Positions 1 through 15,200 of a stretch of 64,000 bases of DNA are shown here, piece after piece (position 1 is the stretch's first letter; each line of letters starts with the position of its first letter). The notes below the pieces were generated by a model. It saw only the letters and a program-made list of their open reading frames with translations, ran no database searches and had not been told where the DNA came from. Both the position numbers and the translations under genes were made by a program. Origin of the DNA: Ifrita kowaldi (lineage: Eukaryota; Chordata; Aves; Passeriformes; Cinclosomatidae); NCBI GenBank assembly GCA_013398055.1, contig VZRS01002411.1:441529-505528 (forward strand), written 5' to 3'.

Positions 1-160
1 GTCCCTTCTTGCCTTACCTTCAATTAGTTTCGCTCTAAATAGTTAAAACAGATACATATAATCTGGAAACTTGCATCAAAGCAATCCTCTACAAATCTTC
101 TACAAATTTATTAATAAAGCAGGCAAAACTGAGAAGCATTGAACAAGTGGCTCTCCTTAC

Positions 161-219
161 CTTCAGCACAGCAATGAATGGTACAAAATTAGCCCTCTGA
201 AGACCATTTTTATAGAGAT
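161..219 (-). CDS. AFG1L: AFG1L coding exon 7; last one in the window
   Basis: 59 nt from acceptor TTTCTTTCAG|ATCTC to donor CTGAAG|GTAAGG. It encodes DLYKNGLQRANFVPFIAVLK, matching the orthologues. It leaves in phase 0. The rest of the gene, including the arginine-finger region, lies left of position 1. Confidence 0.95.
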
Positions 220-3200
220 CTGAAAGAAAGGAAATCAGTACCATTTTGCTACTTAATAACATCGGCTTATCTTCTAGTCTAGCAAATAAAACTCAGTGTT
301 GCTAGAGACAGCAGGAGGAACCAAAGGCAGAAAAGGAGAGGTAAAAACCATTTCTCTTTGTTTACTGTATGAAAATTCAGTACAATCTTAAGGAAGAAAG
401 GAACATCCTGAGGAAGTGTGGAAAAGGCAGGGAGCAAAAAATGACTTCAATCTCCAATGACATATAACTAATTCTAGCAGAAGAAATTACAGTAGCATCT
501 CTTTTAAAGTAAGGGTATAAAAAATACTTGTAATGCAGGGTATACATTGGTGTAGATTGTAAGGTGAAACTATGCAACTGCTAAACCCAAGTATTTGGCA
601 GAGGGCAAAACCCCCACATAAACTAAAAATACACAATTTGTCTTTACAAAGTCAGCATCATTCTTGCTCAGTGCACTGTGGTACATTTTGTCTTCTAGCA
701 ATTCTGCCAGGTACACCTCCTGTTCAAAAGCAAGAAAAAGGATCGCCCCTAAGGCCAAAAAATTGAAAATTAAATTACTATGTAAACTTAGGCAAAGTTG
801 CTAAAAATATAACTGAAAAAAGAAAAAAAATAGTATGTTATCTAACAAAATGCAGATCTGCATCATCAAACAAAATACAAATTAACAAAAACAAACTCCA
901 AAGCAGCATTTTTCATCTGACATATCTCTATATATTTATACAACATAAGCTTTTCTTCTCTGGAAATCATCCAACTGCCCAACAAGTTCATAACAGAATG
1001 ACTTCTGCTTTGAAAACACAGTCACTTAAAACTGTATGATGAGCTGCTCTGTTTCATTAATATTCTGAAGCCTTATAAAAAGGCAGTATAGCACCTATAA
1101 CTGATGGAAGGAATGAATAAGAGAACACAGATAGCTGGCAGAGATATGACCAAAATTCCACACAAAGCACATGCCAGGTTATGATTATCCCTTATATTCC
1201 CCATAAAGCCTGAAGGCTACAGCTACACTAAAGCTTTTATGCTTTACCAACACGTGATGGTGGACAGAAGATGCTGCATGCATGAGACTCCAACAGGGCA
1301 CCTACAGAGTGGTTTTCACAAAACTGGATATGTACACAGAAACATTTAGAAAAATCATCAGTAAAGGCAATTCCATACCCTAATTACTAACAAAGTTCTA
1401 GGACGCCATGTATCATGCTCATTCCCAACTCAGCAGATCAGGATGGTTATACATTTGATAAATTATATAGCAATCAATTGCGTATTTACTTGCAAAAATT
1501 AATGAACATGTAACAATAGTGTAAGACAGCTACTCCCATTAGTTCTTCTAGCTAACAGGGCTGTGAGCTTTGTATCATGTCTCTGTTTCGTGAGGATCAG
1601 AAAAAAACCCCAGTAATTTTGGTGGAGAAATGAAGCCAGGACTCCTCAAATACAATCTCAGTATATTCTCCTGGGGCAGGAGTTCAACACAGTTACATGT
1701 ATCACTAACAGTCAGCAGCTGGGCACATCTGCTCTCTAATGAAAAAGCCACTCTTTCCCTCTGTGTCCACAAGAAACAAATCTCTCCATTTAGTCTTAAA
1801 CCTCAGTGTGGCATATTACACTAACCCAGCTCTCTTTCCTGGTGGGGGATGTCAGACACACCATGAGCATGCAGGAACAGTGACCAAAGAAGAGAGAGGC
1901 ATTGGCCAACACCTGGACTGTAACACAGCACAGCTCTGGAGATGCTGTTCTTGACATTCCCTGGGGTACTTAATACAGGTGGATGTTTTTCAGGTTGATA
2001 CAGTGACTTAATATACACTAAAAACACCCATGTAACAATAAAGGTCACGAAATGACATCTCGATTTAAAACGTTAGCTACAATCCTCAAGTTAGGATAAA
2101 AAAATTCTCCTGAACTTTAAAGACCAGTGATTCAAAAAACCCAAGGATGGCTCTCAAGTGAGTAAAGCACCAGCATTCAGTCTGTCTGTAGTCAACCCAA
2201 CTACAGTAGGTATGATTTCATCTTGTTTGGTCAAAAAAGCAAAATAAGCCAATGGGAAATTATTTTCTCCCCTAATAAAAACATTTGGGTGGGGTTTTTT
2301 GGTTGGTTTTATTATTTTTTGCTAAGATAAAGTTCATTGTAGAATTGCACATCATTAGTGATTGTCTTTTACTCAATTAATTTGAGTAGGAAAATAAATG
2401 GCAGTTACAGTTAACAATTAAGGTAACTCTTTCAGTATTTGAAATTGATCAATCTGAAGTGTCATAAAAGTTTATGCATTATGCTAACTGCTAATGCTAT
2501 ACAATACAAACATTTTCCTCCTCCACAAAAAATTACAGTTACTGCTTGATTAAAACCCATACAGATTTGAGGACTTCATAGAAAGATCTACTTAGCTAGT
2601 CACTCGAAGTGACTAGTCACTCTAAAAAAAGAGGTAGAAATGGAAACAACTCTCCACTTAAGTAATTCCCTCAAACCAGCTCGTAAGAATGTAAGAATGG
2701 CATCTTGATAAGTGACTCTCCTTCAAGCTGGTGGACCACATCTGCAAGTTTCTGAGTTAGAAACTGGGAGGGAATGTCATCTCATTTCCCCTCTCTTCTG
2801 CAGGATATGATCTTTTCCTATCTTTAAACACATTCAAAACAGGCGGTATTTTACCCCTCCTCAACCAGCCTGTCCCCAAAAATACCTCTCACTGGTTTGG
2901 ATAGAGTAGAGGAGATCAGAAGACACAGAAGGTTTTGAGAGTAGTGGAGGAAGGAACACTTTGAGTCTGAGATAGAGGAGGAATAAGATTTAGTGAAAAA
3001 CCTTTCTTCCTTAAGGACAAGAAAAAGCAGAGGACAAGCTGGACTATCTCTGGTTTTTACAGACTAGAGAGTTCATTAGTATTAAACACTGTATGGTATA
3101 AATACAATTGTTTTGTAAGATACTGAGATTCATTGGATTTGGGTGATACTGGTAGAATGTTTGTTTTTACCTTCTGGCGGCCTGTTAGATGTTGCCACAA

Positions 3201-6200
3201 CGACAACCCCATTTTGGAAGAGATTTTCAAAAAGCTGCTTCAGAATCATGGCATCAGCAATGTCAGTGACCTGAGAAGACAACACATTTGTTTTATCTTG
3301 CTTTCAGCTTCTGCTGCAATAGATCTGCAAGTGGCTTTGTAGCTAGGAAAATGCTTGTTAGTGAAAGCCATGGAAAAAGATCCTAATTATTGCTTGGTGA
3401 GAAAAAAATAAAAGGGATAATTAATAAGCAGTGAATGTACCACAGTCTTTCAAAACTTGCCCACTCTTTATTGCAGAACTCCACCATTTCTTTACCAATT
3501 GCTAAATGATTCCATGTTAACTTCTATTATAAAACTACAGGTGGGAGACACAGAAAACAGACCTAAACATTTAAGAGCCTACTTAATTAAGAACAACATG
3601 AAAAAAACCAGAAGATAGAAAGAGATACACACCGGCTGTTTTACATTTCTATTACCTTTGAGGCAAAGGTTTGCAGAGGTGAATTTAAAATGGTCATGGG
3701 ACTTCAGAAATAAAGACAAGTAGCCAACTATACATAATCAGCTGCTGTTGAAAATAGAATGATATGACATAGATACTATTGTGTGATTGTTGCAAAAAAC
3801 AATTCAACAGATGGCCCATCACAAAAATAAGCAATTTCATTGTTCTTTTTAAGTGCCTTCTATTACTGTCCATGAATAATCAAAAGGCAGGCAGTCACTT
3901 CCAGCACAGTCAGCCTCTTCTAACCTTCAGGCACAAAACACGAATGAAAAATAAAAATGGGTAGGACAAGTGATACTGGGGAGGGGTAAGGAAGAAAAAA
4001 TGACTAAAAGATAAGCCATTAAGTAAAATTTCTTTAAGTATTTAAATCTCAGCTTAACAAATTTGTTGTATAGCACCAAGAAATAAAAGGATACAGGAAC
4101 AATGCCGTAAAAACAAACAAAGAAAAAAAACAAACAAAAAAGAAAGAAATTTTTCTGAAAAAACAGCAATTCATACTTTACAGGAATTCCCCACCTTAAT
4201 ATGTAAACCACCTTTATGATCATTACACTTGATTCTCCTGCAGTCCCCGTGGTTATTATAAAGACACTTGTTGCATTTTGACTTACCAAAACAGACCCCA
4301 GTTCTAAGGAAATAAACCAGTGGTATATACACACCCATTACACAAGAGATTGACAGATTGCAGTGCTTTCACCACCTTAGATGTGTATGCTGTGATGGCA
4401 ATATACGTGCAGAAAGATTTTAACCAGCATAATTTTTTCTTCTACTCCACACCCCTCCATCTCCCACCATTCTCCCATTTCTAAATTACTTTTCTGGGCA
4501 GAAAAAAAAGATAATTCTCCACTAGAGACTTTAAAAGACTTAGGTTACATTTCTGGCAGCTAGTTTCGAAGCAATAATTTTCTTAATGAACTATATATAA
4601 ACATTAGTTTCTTTCTTCCAAAGATTCCTTCCATTTGGTTCTAGGAATGCCTTAAAAGGGATTTTTTTTCCTTTTTAAAAATCAAACTTTTACACAATCT
4701 GTAACACACACCTCAGACATGCATATCTCTGCTCCCTAAGATCTGATATTAAAAAAAAAATAGTAATTCACTATTGTACTATATGTTTAATATATCTGCT
4801 TATGTTTCACTTATCAATAATTTGTTTCTTCTGGATACAAAAATTTAGGAACTTCTCCCATTCCTAAAAAACCAAGACACACAAGGAATCACTATAGATG
4901 TGCATCTTAGGGGTAACTGAATTTCTTGTACCACAAAGCACACCTAAAAGCCAAGTTTTAAAATCTATTACAGAAGTCATTTTGTTACAAACCTTTTTGC
5001 TTAATAGTACTACAAAGCATGCTACCTTTAGAAAACAGGGAACAAAAGAATATTAATGCTTTCATAAAACAAAACAATAACATTCTCTTATTAATGACAA
5101 CTGTTATTTAATGCAGAATCCTAAGCTCCATTACAAAAAAAAAAGGAAAAAAAACACAAACCAAACCAAAACAATGATAACAAAAACCAACACAAAACCC
5201 TCTTGAAAGTTCTGTCAAAAAGCAAGAGCCATTTTGAGGACCAGGACGCAAATATGAGCTCTTTTTATCTAATATACTTTAGGAAAGACAAAAAGATTTC
5301 TACAAGGTAAAGCAGGTAGAAGACAGTAACGATAGGATTGTAAGTTCTCATGGTTTTTACTGTATCCATCATTTATTGCAACTGATAATAAAAGCAAAGG
5401 CTACAAATTACCAATAAGGAGAGCCTGCTAGGGGAGAGAATGGAGAAATTTCATTAGCATTTAAGGGAAAAAAGAAAAAAAAAAAGGAAAGACACTAGAC
5501 TAATAGTTAATTTACATGTGTAAGTGCCTGAGACTCAGTCAGCCACTGATTGGTATAGTTCCACGTAATGAATGACAAACATAAGCATGTATTATCAGCA
5601 ATTAGTACTAGCACAAAAATAAGAGCCTAATTTTTATTAGAGGTTTTTAATAGAATGCAGGTTAGTAAAAACTCCCTAAATTGTTAGTACACTTTTGTAA
5701 TCCAAATGGTACCATTGGTACCTTAAGGCTAACTCTGCACGATCACTCAGCTTCCCAAGAAGGAGGGACTCTGGTTTCATTATCAACACTAACATAGGTT
5801 ACAGTCCTGTGCCAAAATTAGAGCTTCTAATTACCTGTGTAGAGTTATTTGGTCATGGCTAGCCACCCCTGTGCTCTGAGACATCTTAATCACAAATGGC
5901 TTAATTTTATGGGTTTTCTTCAAAATGAAGACATTTTTAGAACGGCTTAAGACTTTTGTGATTAAAAAAAGACTTTAATATTTCCAGCAAACTGTATGAC
6001 AAAGATCAGCAAGACATAGCAATGCTTTAATAACCTGACAGCCTGGGGCTCAGGCAAATGCTCACAAAATCCTGCTTCAAAATGGACACACACAGAAGCA
6101 TAGTGCCATCACTGAGGTCCTGGCCACCACACAGTATTTGCACAAAGCAACATTAAAACATAATGGTTTTTTTTAATACAACATTACTTTGGAACACAGA

Positions 6201-9200
6201 AAATTACTTGTAAAATAAGTACTTAAATATTTTTCTAGATCAATTAGTGAATTCTCCACTTGCTTAACAGTTCTCCAGGCTTTGCAGGAAGATTCACTTC
6301 AGAAGACTTCTGTTTTGCTTTGGCCCATTGTCAATGAGGAAAATGCAACCTCAGCAGTGCTTTTGTCTTCTGAAGTTCTGCATTTGGTTTCCTTTGAAAT
6401 ATGAGCATTAACAATATGTTTTGCTGTCCCTGTTTAAAATATCACTCATCCATTTTGTTCTTAAGATAAATAAATAATTAATTTCAACTTATTCTCCCTT
6501 TTTTTTTTGTTCAGCAGGCATTTGAAAGCAACTTGAAGTGTTTAAAACAAATCTCAATAGTTTTTTGATGTTGCCTCCACACACAATTATTTTGCAAAAG
6601 CAACCCCACTTTACATCTGTCAAAACAGAGAGTTGCTTTGTCCACAAGTCAGAGCGGTGTATATTCTGAGCCTGCAGCTCTTTCCAGTTTCATTTTAATC
6701 TAGCAATTCTTTAAGTATGAGTAAATCAGACTGCAGGGAAATAAAGCCATGATCTCCACTGCAGAAATAAGCTGCAAACATCCTGAATTAAATTATTAAT
6801 TTAATTCAGTTCCTTATTATTAATGTTAATTGTGTCACCATGTGAGCTGCTCTTCCAGTCACTGCACTACTTTATGATTATTTAAGCAGAGGGTTTCTTA
6901 TCCCAAATTCAGTGCCTTCTGCAAAATTTCAGAAAGCTGGAACTCCTTCAATAGGTAAAACCTGTGTAGAGTTCCACATCACAAAAAAATCAGGCAAGAA
7001 ATCCATTCAGAAATCTGTGAATTTAGAAAATCAGTACACCCAGAACAAGTAGATTTTAAAAATTCACATATTAATGCAAAGTCTTGGAAACACATTTTAA
7101 AGAATAGTTCTTGCAATAACTTCCCAACTGTAACACTCCAACAAAACAGGTGATTTTTACAACTGAAGTCATTGGTGTACCTCCAGCAAGTCAGCAGGGG
7201 GAGCAGGCAATCAACTCGGGAACCAAAAATAACCGTAGTGTCCCCCTTTAAAATGTGAAAACACGACAGTCTGGAAACACCACAATACTGGAACATGAAA
7301 GCAGTGAGCATTTACACAGAAAAGCAGGTATTTACTAATACATGCCTAGTACGGCCTCTTTCTACCATGTGAGCATTTAATGCCATGACAGTTAACACTT
7401 CCCTCTCCAAACCTTCCCATTTCTTCACAGTGTAAGTACAATTGTATTTAGATTTTACACTCAGGTTTCATAAGCCCAGCATAATCATATTCACTAGACA
7501 GAGCACAGATTAAATGATCAAACAGCAGCAATTGCAATGACCCCACACATTCTGAAACCACAGATCAAAGGACCACCCCTGCTTGAAAAATCCAAGAGAA
7601 ACTTAAAACAAGAACAACTGTTACTTGACCAAAATTGCCTTCATGGGAGCCGACCACAGAACAGTTATTTCCTCAAGTGTGCAGGTTTGCAAAATAATGG
7701 CTAGGAGATATAAACTGCTCCATCCATTTCAGAAATGTATTCATTTAAGACCATAACAGACAATTTACAATTAATAGATTATTTTACTATCGGTGATTTG
7801 AGAACTAACATAAATCTGTTCTTATCTTGCTCTGCATTTTCTCTCTGAATTAAAAAAATACAAAACTCGGCTGGTTAAAGCTGCCAAATACCTCTCATTT
7901 TTTTATTAAGCATTTTTATAAAGAATTTTACATTTAAGTTTGTGACATGCCCTTAAAACAAAATTCACAAGCTGTGTAAAACAAATGAAATAATCAAGTT
8001 CGCTTGGGCAAAGATCATTTTATAAGTTTATTTTTAACTTTCACATTTAATTCAATAGACGTTTCTTAAAATCTTTAATCACATTGAGAGTGTTCATTGC
8101 ATTATATGAACTACAAAAGCAAAGATCAGTGGCAAGCAAGTATCAGGTGGCACTGTACAGACTCAGTGCAGGATGATGGTCCCTGCCCTGAAGTATTCAT
8201 GAGCCTCTAGACAAACTCTAATACCTCCTGCTATGATCAGTGACTAGACTGGTAAACAAAAGCACTGTAAGGGGACTTACACTGCTAACTTGCATCTTAT
8301 CTACTGTGGAAAAAAAAACCCAAACTCCACCATCTTCAAAACTATGAAGTGACTTCTACTCTGTAACTTCTACAGGTCACTACTGGCCAGTGAATCAAAT
8401 ACTATATTAGCAGTAACAAGTATCATATTTTAAGATCAAAAGTAATTTCATGAAGTTTCCCTTGAAGTGAAGGAGTAATTTCTGACCTCTTACCTGAAAC
8501 TCATCAAAACACAGGAGAGCAGCCTCTTTGCTTATTTCCTCTGCCACTGGTGCTATTGGGTCATATGATTTGGCCATAAATCCTGCTTTTCTCTTTGGCA
8601 AGTTCTGCTTAAGGCGATGTATTCCTTAGATGACAAAACAGAGAAGAAAAAATATTCCTTATTTCTTTTTCTAAGATAGGAAGAACAAAATTAATTAGCT
8701 AACAACTAAGAAGTAAACTGGTCCAGTAAAAATAAGAAAGCTTCAAACTTAATCCAGTTTCAAGAGGGTAAAACATTTTTTAACCATATCCACACAACAG
8801 TGGAGTTAAAAGCTCAAAGATTTTGTGATTTGTATTTTGTCTAGAAATAAGTAAAACAAAAATCAAAAACGTCTTGAATGCTATGCACCTATATTTTTTC
8901 TTCTATAAATTGATACAAATTGCAGTTTTATCTTGCTCTGAAGGTATTCTTAGAATGCATTTAGCTAAAAGAACGCAGGTGTAGTCACACGGTTATACTT
9001 CACCACGTGAAGATGATGATACTGGCACAAGGTAAGATTATTAAATCCATACTTTACTGTCTCGTGGATTGTATTGAATCTGACTATAAAAAAACATTCA
9101 GAAAAAAAAAGATCCTGCAGAAGGAAGCTACCTTTGTTAAGATTACGCACAAATGACAAGAAATGAAAACATAAAATCTCAAGAGTGACCCAGCAATGAT

Positions 9201-12200
9201 AGGAAAGTGGGCAGTAAAAAGTGGCTCAAGTTATTTACATCAGTGAAAGCTTCCCAAGAAAAATGCAGCTGTCACAACACTTGTAAAATACAGCAGTAGT
9301 TAACAATTTGACGGTATTATAAGGTCATAGAATTTAGAAACAGAAGCATGTTTTCAAATATCTAGAACAGCACCTCTGTCAAAACAAAGCACCTTATTCA
9401 GCTGATCAGAAAATTTTCTGAAACTTAGGATGCACTTCTTTCTATTACTTTTTTCCTCTAAATTACTGACAGTTTTACTAAGTTAGTCAACCAGAATAGT
9501 TCCATTCTCCTTGGCATTTGTATCTGATTTAGTGAGTGCTTACTCAAAATACAGATTGAGTTTAACCTTTACATTTTCAGTTTCAGCAATTGCCTTTTTC
9601 AGATTTCATAAAAAGCTAATTGGTACCTGGAAAACATTTACTTAAGGATTTCATTCCAAACAAGACATTTGAGGTATATATACAATCAGTTATACATATT
9701 TTTCTTTCAGAAAACATACTTGAGAAATAATATGCAATTAATTTATCTATGCTAGTGTGATAGACTGCTAAAATGCTTTAACTTTTCTCCTATTTTTTTA
9801 CTTTTCTTTATACTTAAATATTTAAATAAAATTACCGTGATTAATATAAACATGAGACAGACTTTTTAATAGATACTGTATTTCATATAATTCTCGTCAA
9901 TACCTGTGTCTGCACTTACTCTGGTGTACATCCAACATGAAGCCATGAAAATGGACTCTCTTTTTCCTTTCTACTTCTAAGTGAGAATAGAACATGTCCA
10001 TCACCATTGTCTTTCCTGTGCCTTCAAATAAGAACAATAAAACACACTCAACAGGTAGTTAATTTAAGAGCAGTATGTACTGATTACAGACGATTGTTTG
10101 TTAGCTTGGCACTAATGAAACTATAATTTTCCACAGAGTAAGTACAAGACCAGACTGCTGTGAGAAACAGTTATGTTTTCTGTTCAAAATCTTGGAACAA
10201 CTGCATTTTTATTTTGCTGTTTTAAAATCTTGATTCATACAGAGATGGCCCAAAAGTTGCACAAGTTACTCCACATATAATAAAACATGATAGTATTTCC
10301 TTTGGAAAGCAAGTAGGTTTTCATGCTGCACTGCTGCAATTAGAATATATGAATTTTCTCCCACAATTACTTCCCAAATTCTTAAATTGCATTCTTAAAT
10401 ATTAGTGAATGGGTAACGCTGAAAACAATGACACAAAGTAATATGGTCCAATCACACAGCTTCCAGCATTCAGGATGTAATTATATTAAATAACATCATA
10501 ATGTGGAAGAAAACGAACCCTGAAAAATTCATTAAACCAATAAGGCTACATAAAACTCTTAGACACTTCAGAATTTGAATAGACATGCATCTAGAAAAAA
10601 TTCCATTGGATGCAAATGAAACTTACCAACATCTCCATAGACATAAAGACCTTTTGGGGGTTTGGTTTTGGCAAAGAGCTGCAAGTCAAGAGGAAAAGAG
10701 TAAATACAGCTATGGGGTAAAATAAAAGCAAGCGCAAGGCTGTGATAAAGTAAGAAAATAGCTACACTTAACCACAACAGTAGCACTAGGTAGTGAAGTG
10801 TAACTTTGAATAAATCGTTAGCTCAGAATTCATAAGTAATGTTATCATTGTGCAAATTCTGTATAAGAAGCAAAACACACACACAGGGCTTGGGATTTGG
10901 CTTTTTGGGGTTTTTTTTAGATCATTGTGAAAATATCCCTATCCCCAGTCCTAGCACATGTGCTTTTTTATCAGAACACATAAAATGATTCAATGTTTCC
11001 AAATCCACCATAATAAAATATTTTCCCTTTAAGCCATTTGAGCAAACAGTCCTAGAAAAAAAGGATATAAAGTTAAGGAGTATTGTACTATTCATGGATA
11101 TATGCACTAAATACCTATTAGAGCAGGTCTGCTAAAGAGATAAACTATTAGGATTTAGAAAATCTGTACTGCAAAGCCCATGAACACTGTACGTCCTCTT
11201 TCTCTCAGCTTTGAATATTAAATGCAGAATCATCTCTGGTTTAAACATGATTAAAATCAATGGAGTAACAGTAAATATATGTACCTATATACACATGCAT
11301 ATCTGTATATGTCTAAATATTTAAGCACATAAAAAATGTATTTTCAAAGTATGGCTTTTATTAACCATTTTAACAAGTGAGTTACTTTTATCTGGAATGA
11401 ATACTGCTTAAAAATATTTAATTTCTTGGTATTATTCAGGACATATATTATGACAGTTGATAGCTTATTCTATTTTACTCAAGTATGTATTTTTCTGGAA
11501 AAACTTCTAGTAATGCCAAGATTTTCAATTCGAAATAGTTCTCTTTCCCTTTCCCCCAGTATTGTGCATAGCCACTTCCAAGTATAATTCTAAAAAGAAA
11601 CAATTTCTAAAAAACTGGAGATCTTAACAAAATTCAGTCAAATCCATGAAACTGAACCGACATCCACAAAAAACACTGCAGAAGAGTATCCGCTTATTTC
11701 AAAGTGCTCCACTTTCAGAGCTCTATGGGCTGAGCCAACCCAGAGGAAAATTAAAATTGCAACCCTGTGGTCTCATTTGGAGCTGGGTAATTGCTAAACA
11801 ACTTGAATCTACAGCACTTTTTCAAAATACAGTGCCATGTTAAAGAAATAGAGGAGTCAGTACAAAACACTAATTAAATATGAAAGAAAATGCATGACCA
11901 AAAAGTAGAAGGGTCATATCTCGGGTCTGTAGTACCAGCTCACTCAGAAAATATGCAAGCATGGCTCTTACATAAGAGCCCCTTTTAGATTTAATTTATA
12001 TCTCTATTAATAGGGTAATCAAAAATTTGTATCATCAGTTTGTGGCTGGAAAGGGTTTCAGATGTTTGGAAACTATTCCATTAATTGACAAGGCTGCAAC
12101 TATTTGCTAGTACTTTGAAAGCAATGTAAGACAATTTAATTGTTGAATATTTTTCAGGGGGTACTTGTAAGAGCTTGCACTCAATAAAACTACTGATGCT

Positions 12201-15200
12201 CAAAGTTACAGGAGAAAAAGAGAAACAGACAAAAATCCAAATGAGAGACTTCCAAAGGAATTTGTTTGGGCTTAATTTTATATTAACAACAATCATTTTA
12301 ACAATATAAAAGACTATCACATTCAATTTGTTACACAGGAAGGCTGTATTAACGTGATTTGCGGTTTCACAAGGAATGACACAGAGCTAGAAAAACGAAT
12401 CAATGTGTACAGTACAGCTTTACCTGTTTTTGCAAAGGTTATATAACCACAACATTAATGCCTATATTTTTATACCAATTTTTTAATTGTAAAGTTCTTA
12501 CTAATTACATTTAACTATCTTAATATTTGTCTTTTTAGGCATACTTATTTTTAGATAACACTTTACACAAAAATGGAGTTTTGACTAAAGGAAACAAATG
12601 TAATGGCTTTGGGTCCATAAAAGTCTAAATCGACTTTTTGGTTGATTTAAAAAATGAAATTAGTTTCCCTTTGAAGACAGCAATTTTTGAGTGATATCTG
12701 ATTGCTAAGAAGGATGGATACTGCAGCAGATCCAAACATATTTGCTGAAGCTGGTCATCTCTAAAAACAAATCAAATGTCAGAAAACCTCTTGTCCTCTT
12801 TCAGCAATTAAAGAAGTCTGTAGGAAATATTTTACATATATTTCTAAACATCACACTATTGTCAGCTTTAGGATAATGACTTCCTCATTCCTGTCAGATA
12901 TTGTATAACTCTAAAAATTTGGTTTTATATTCTTGGGTTGGTTTGGTTTTTTCTTAACATACATTATATTTCAAAAAAGTAAAACTTGATCAGTAGATTT
13001 TTAATACCGAAAACTCAGACCTACCAGTCTTAAGCTATTTTGCATGATCATAAAATGGATTTTTTTTCTTTTTTTTTAAATTATTCTAATGCATCTTCTG
13101 AAGTCTGGAAGTTGTCTAAGAAAAAGGGCAACTTCCACTAGGATTGCTGATAAAATCCCATCCATGTTCTTGACTGAATTTAAAGCACAGCAGGCAGTCA
13201 GGAAAGTCAATGGTATGTGGGGGCAAAGAAAGCAGAAGACTAATCTTGGTTCTATTCAAACACACATTCTGCAAGGAGGGGGGAGACCTACTGCAGAAGA
13301 TCCCCGAGTCACCCTAAAATAAGGATAGTCTACTTTATTTCAGGCAGAAAAGGGCGAAAAGTAGAAAACGTAGGAAGACAAACTGAATTAATGAGCTTCT
13401 CCTTGCTCATTTCCATATTATCCCGAGGTACATTTGGGGTCTCTGTATAATAATGTTAAATTTGTTGACAGTATGTTTTCTTTGGCAACAATGGTAAGAT
13501 TTAAGGACGTTAAAGTTAGTATTTAAAAGTTACTAACCCAAAGATATTAAGTGATACACAAAATTTGAGTTTGAAGGGGAGAATATCTTTAGTAACGCCC
13601 AACATCTTCTCCCATGCTCAGACACCAGAAGCAAGGAACTCATTTCCTGGGAATATTTACACCCCTGGAAAAACTTTTAAGTGAAAATGCATGTCAGTAC
13701 TAAGATGGTTAATTAAAATATGCAAAATTCAGGAGACAAGTCTCCCAACAGTAGATTTTTTTTTTTTTTAACTCTAACAAAACTGCCTCTTTCTCCCACT
13801 CTTTCAGGCCTCCTTTTTGGCTGCTGTTGTAGCTGAAGACATTTTCAAGGTCTCGAATGGTGTTTACTATTGTTCATACCTCTTTTCAAAACATGACCTC
13901 ACTTATAATTGAGCTTATTTCAAGTCATTAGTACAGCAACTCAACAACTCTTAAGATGTCCCAATTGGTATTATTTTGAAAAGCTGGAGATCTGAAATGT
14001 CTATGCAAACTCTTACAGCCTTGAACTTCAATTCAGAGAATCTCAAAATATCTCAACGTACAAGGCCATGCTTTCACCAAGTTGAAGATCAAAGTCCTTG
14101 TTCAAATTTGAGGAGTAATTTTGAAAAACAGAAGCCTACTTGGTTGGCAACAAGACTAATTGTTTTTTCCCCCGACAGTTTCATTCTAAACTGATGCCCC
14201 AAAAAACCTACATCATAACAAAATAGAGTTTTATTACCATGAAGAAAATGGCTGGTGCCATGGTGTGTCTGTGTGTGTGTGTGCCCCAGACTACTCATTT
14301 CAGAAAGCTTTGGCCTGTGAGGTAATGCAAGTGTTTTGGATAAAAAAACTGAAAGGCCTCTATTGTATCTGATACAAATATTTGCTCCCTAATCCTGCTT
14401 TTACCATATTTTAGTGAATAAAACTATTTAGATAAGAAGTGACAAAGGAAGAACACAGCTAAAACCAAAGCAGACCATTTTTGTAATGGTTCAGAAGTGC
14501 AGAAGTTTCTATTTCTGGAATAACTGCTATTTTGGAAAAGGCTTCTGCAGTTCTAACACAGAAGAAATCAGGCAATAAAATAAGGAATATCAGACTACAG
14601 AAAAGGCTGGTAGAGAGAGGCTTCTCTTCCACTGCCCCTTTTTCTTCACCGCAACCTCTCAAACACATTCTCTTCACTGACAGAGCCAGGAAAAATGAGC
14701 ACACTTGAAATGCCAAGCACCACTATTTCTTTTATTTTGAAAAAGCTGCCAGTAGATTAATTTCTTCTCAATACAGGAGATTTCATACTAAAGGTGGGCT
14801 ATTCCAGTTGCTAGAAACCTCCTGAAAAAACAGGAAGTCAACCTACAAAATACTTAGTATAACTGATAAAGTATTTTATTTTTTCAAAATAAATCCCTAA
14901 TTAATTTAAAATGCATCAAGTTGTTTCATTAATATCTATTAAAACTCACTAAGTACAAAACAGAAAGGAAATCCAATGGTTTTATCACAAAAACATGAGA
15001 GTATTCAAAGTTACTAAGTACCCAGCCTCCATGAGAGGAGAGTGCCAACGAGTTATTCATGAATACAGGATTTACCTGTGCCCTGTATCATTAGTATTTC
15101 CTAAAGGAGCCTTCAACTGGTCACATGAACGAATTCCACCATAAACCTACACAAATCCTGTTCAACTCAGGCCAACTCCAGACAGCAGTACCCACCACCA

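Noticed and set aside
3927..4334. A 135-codon open frame on the minus strand
   Set aside because: It lies in AFG1L intron 5 and is dominated by phenylalanine and leucine encoded by A-rich plus-strand sequence. No family resemblance.
6979..7311. A 110-codon open frame on the minus strand
   Set aside because: Intronic, with no motifs, splice support or family resemblance. The length is within chance for this much DNA.
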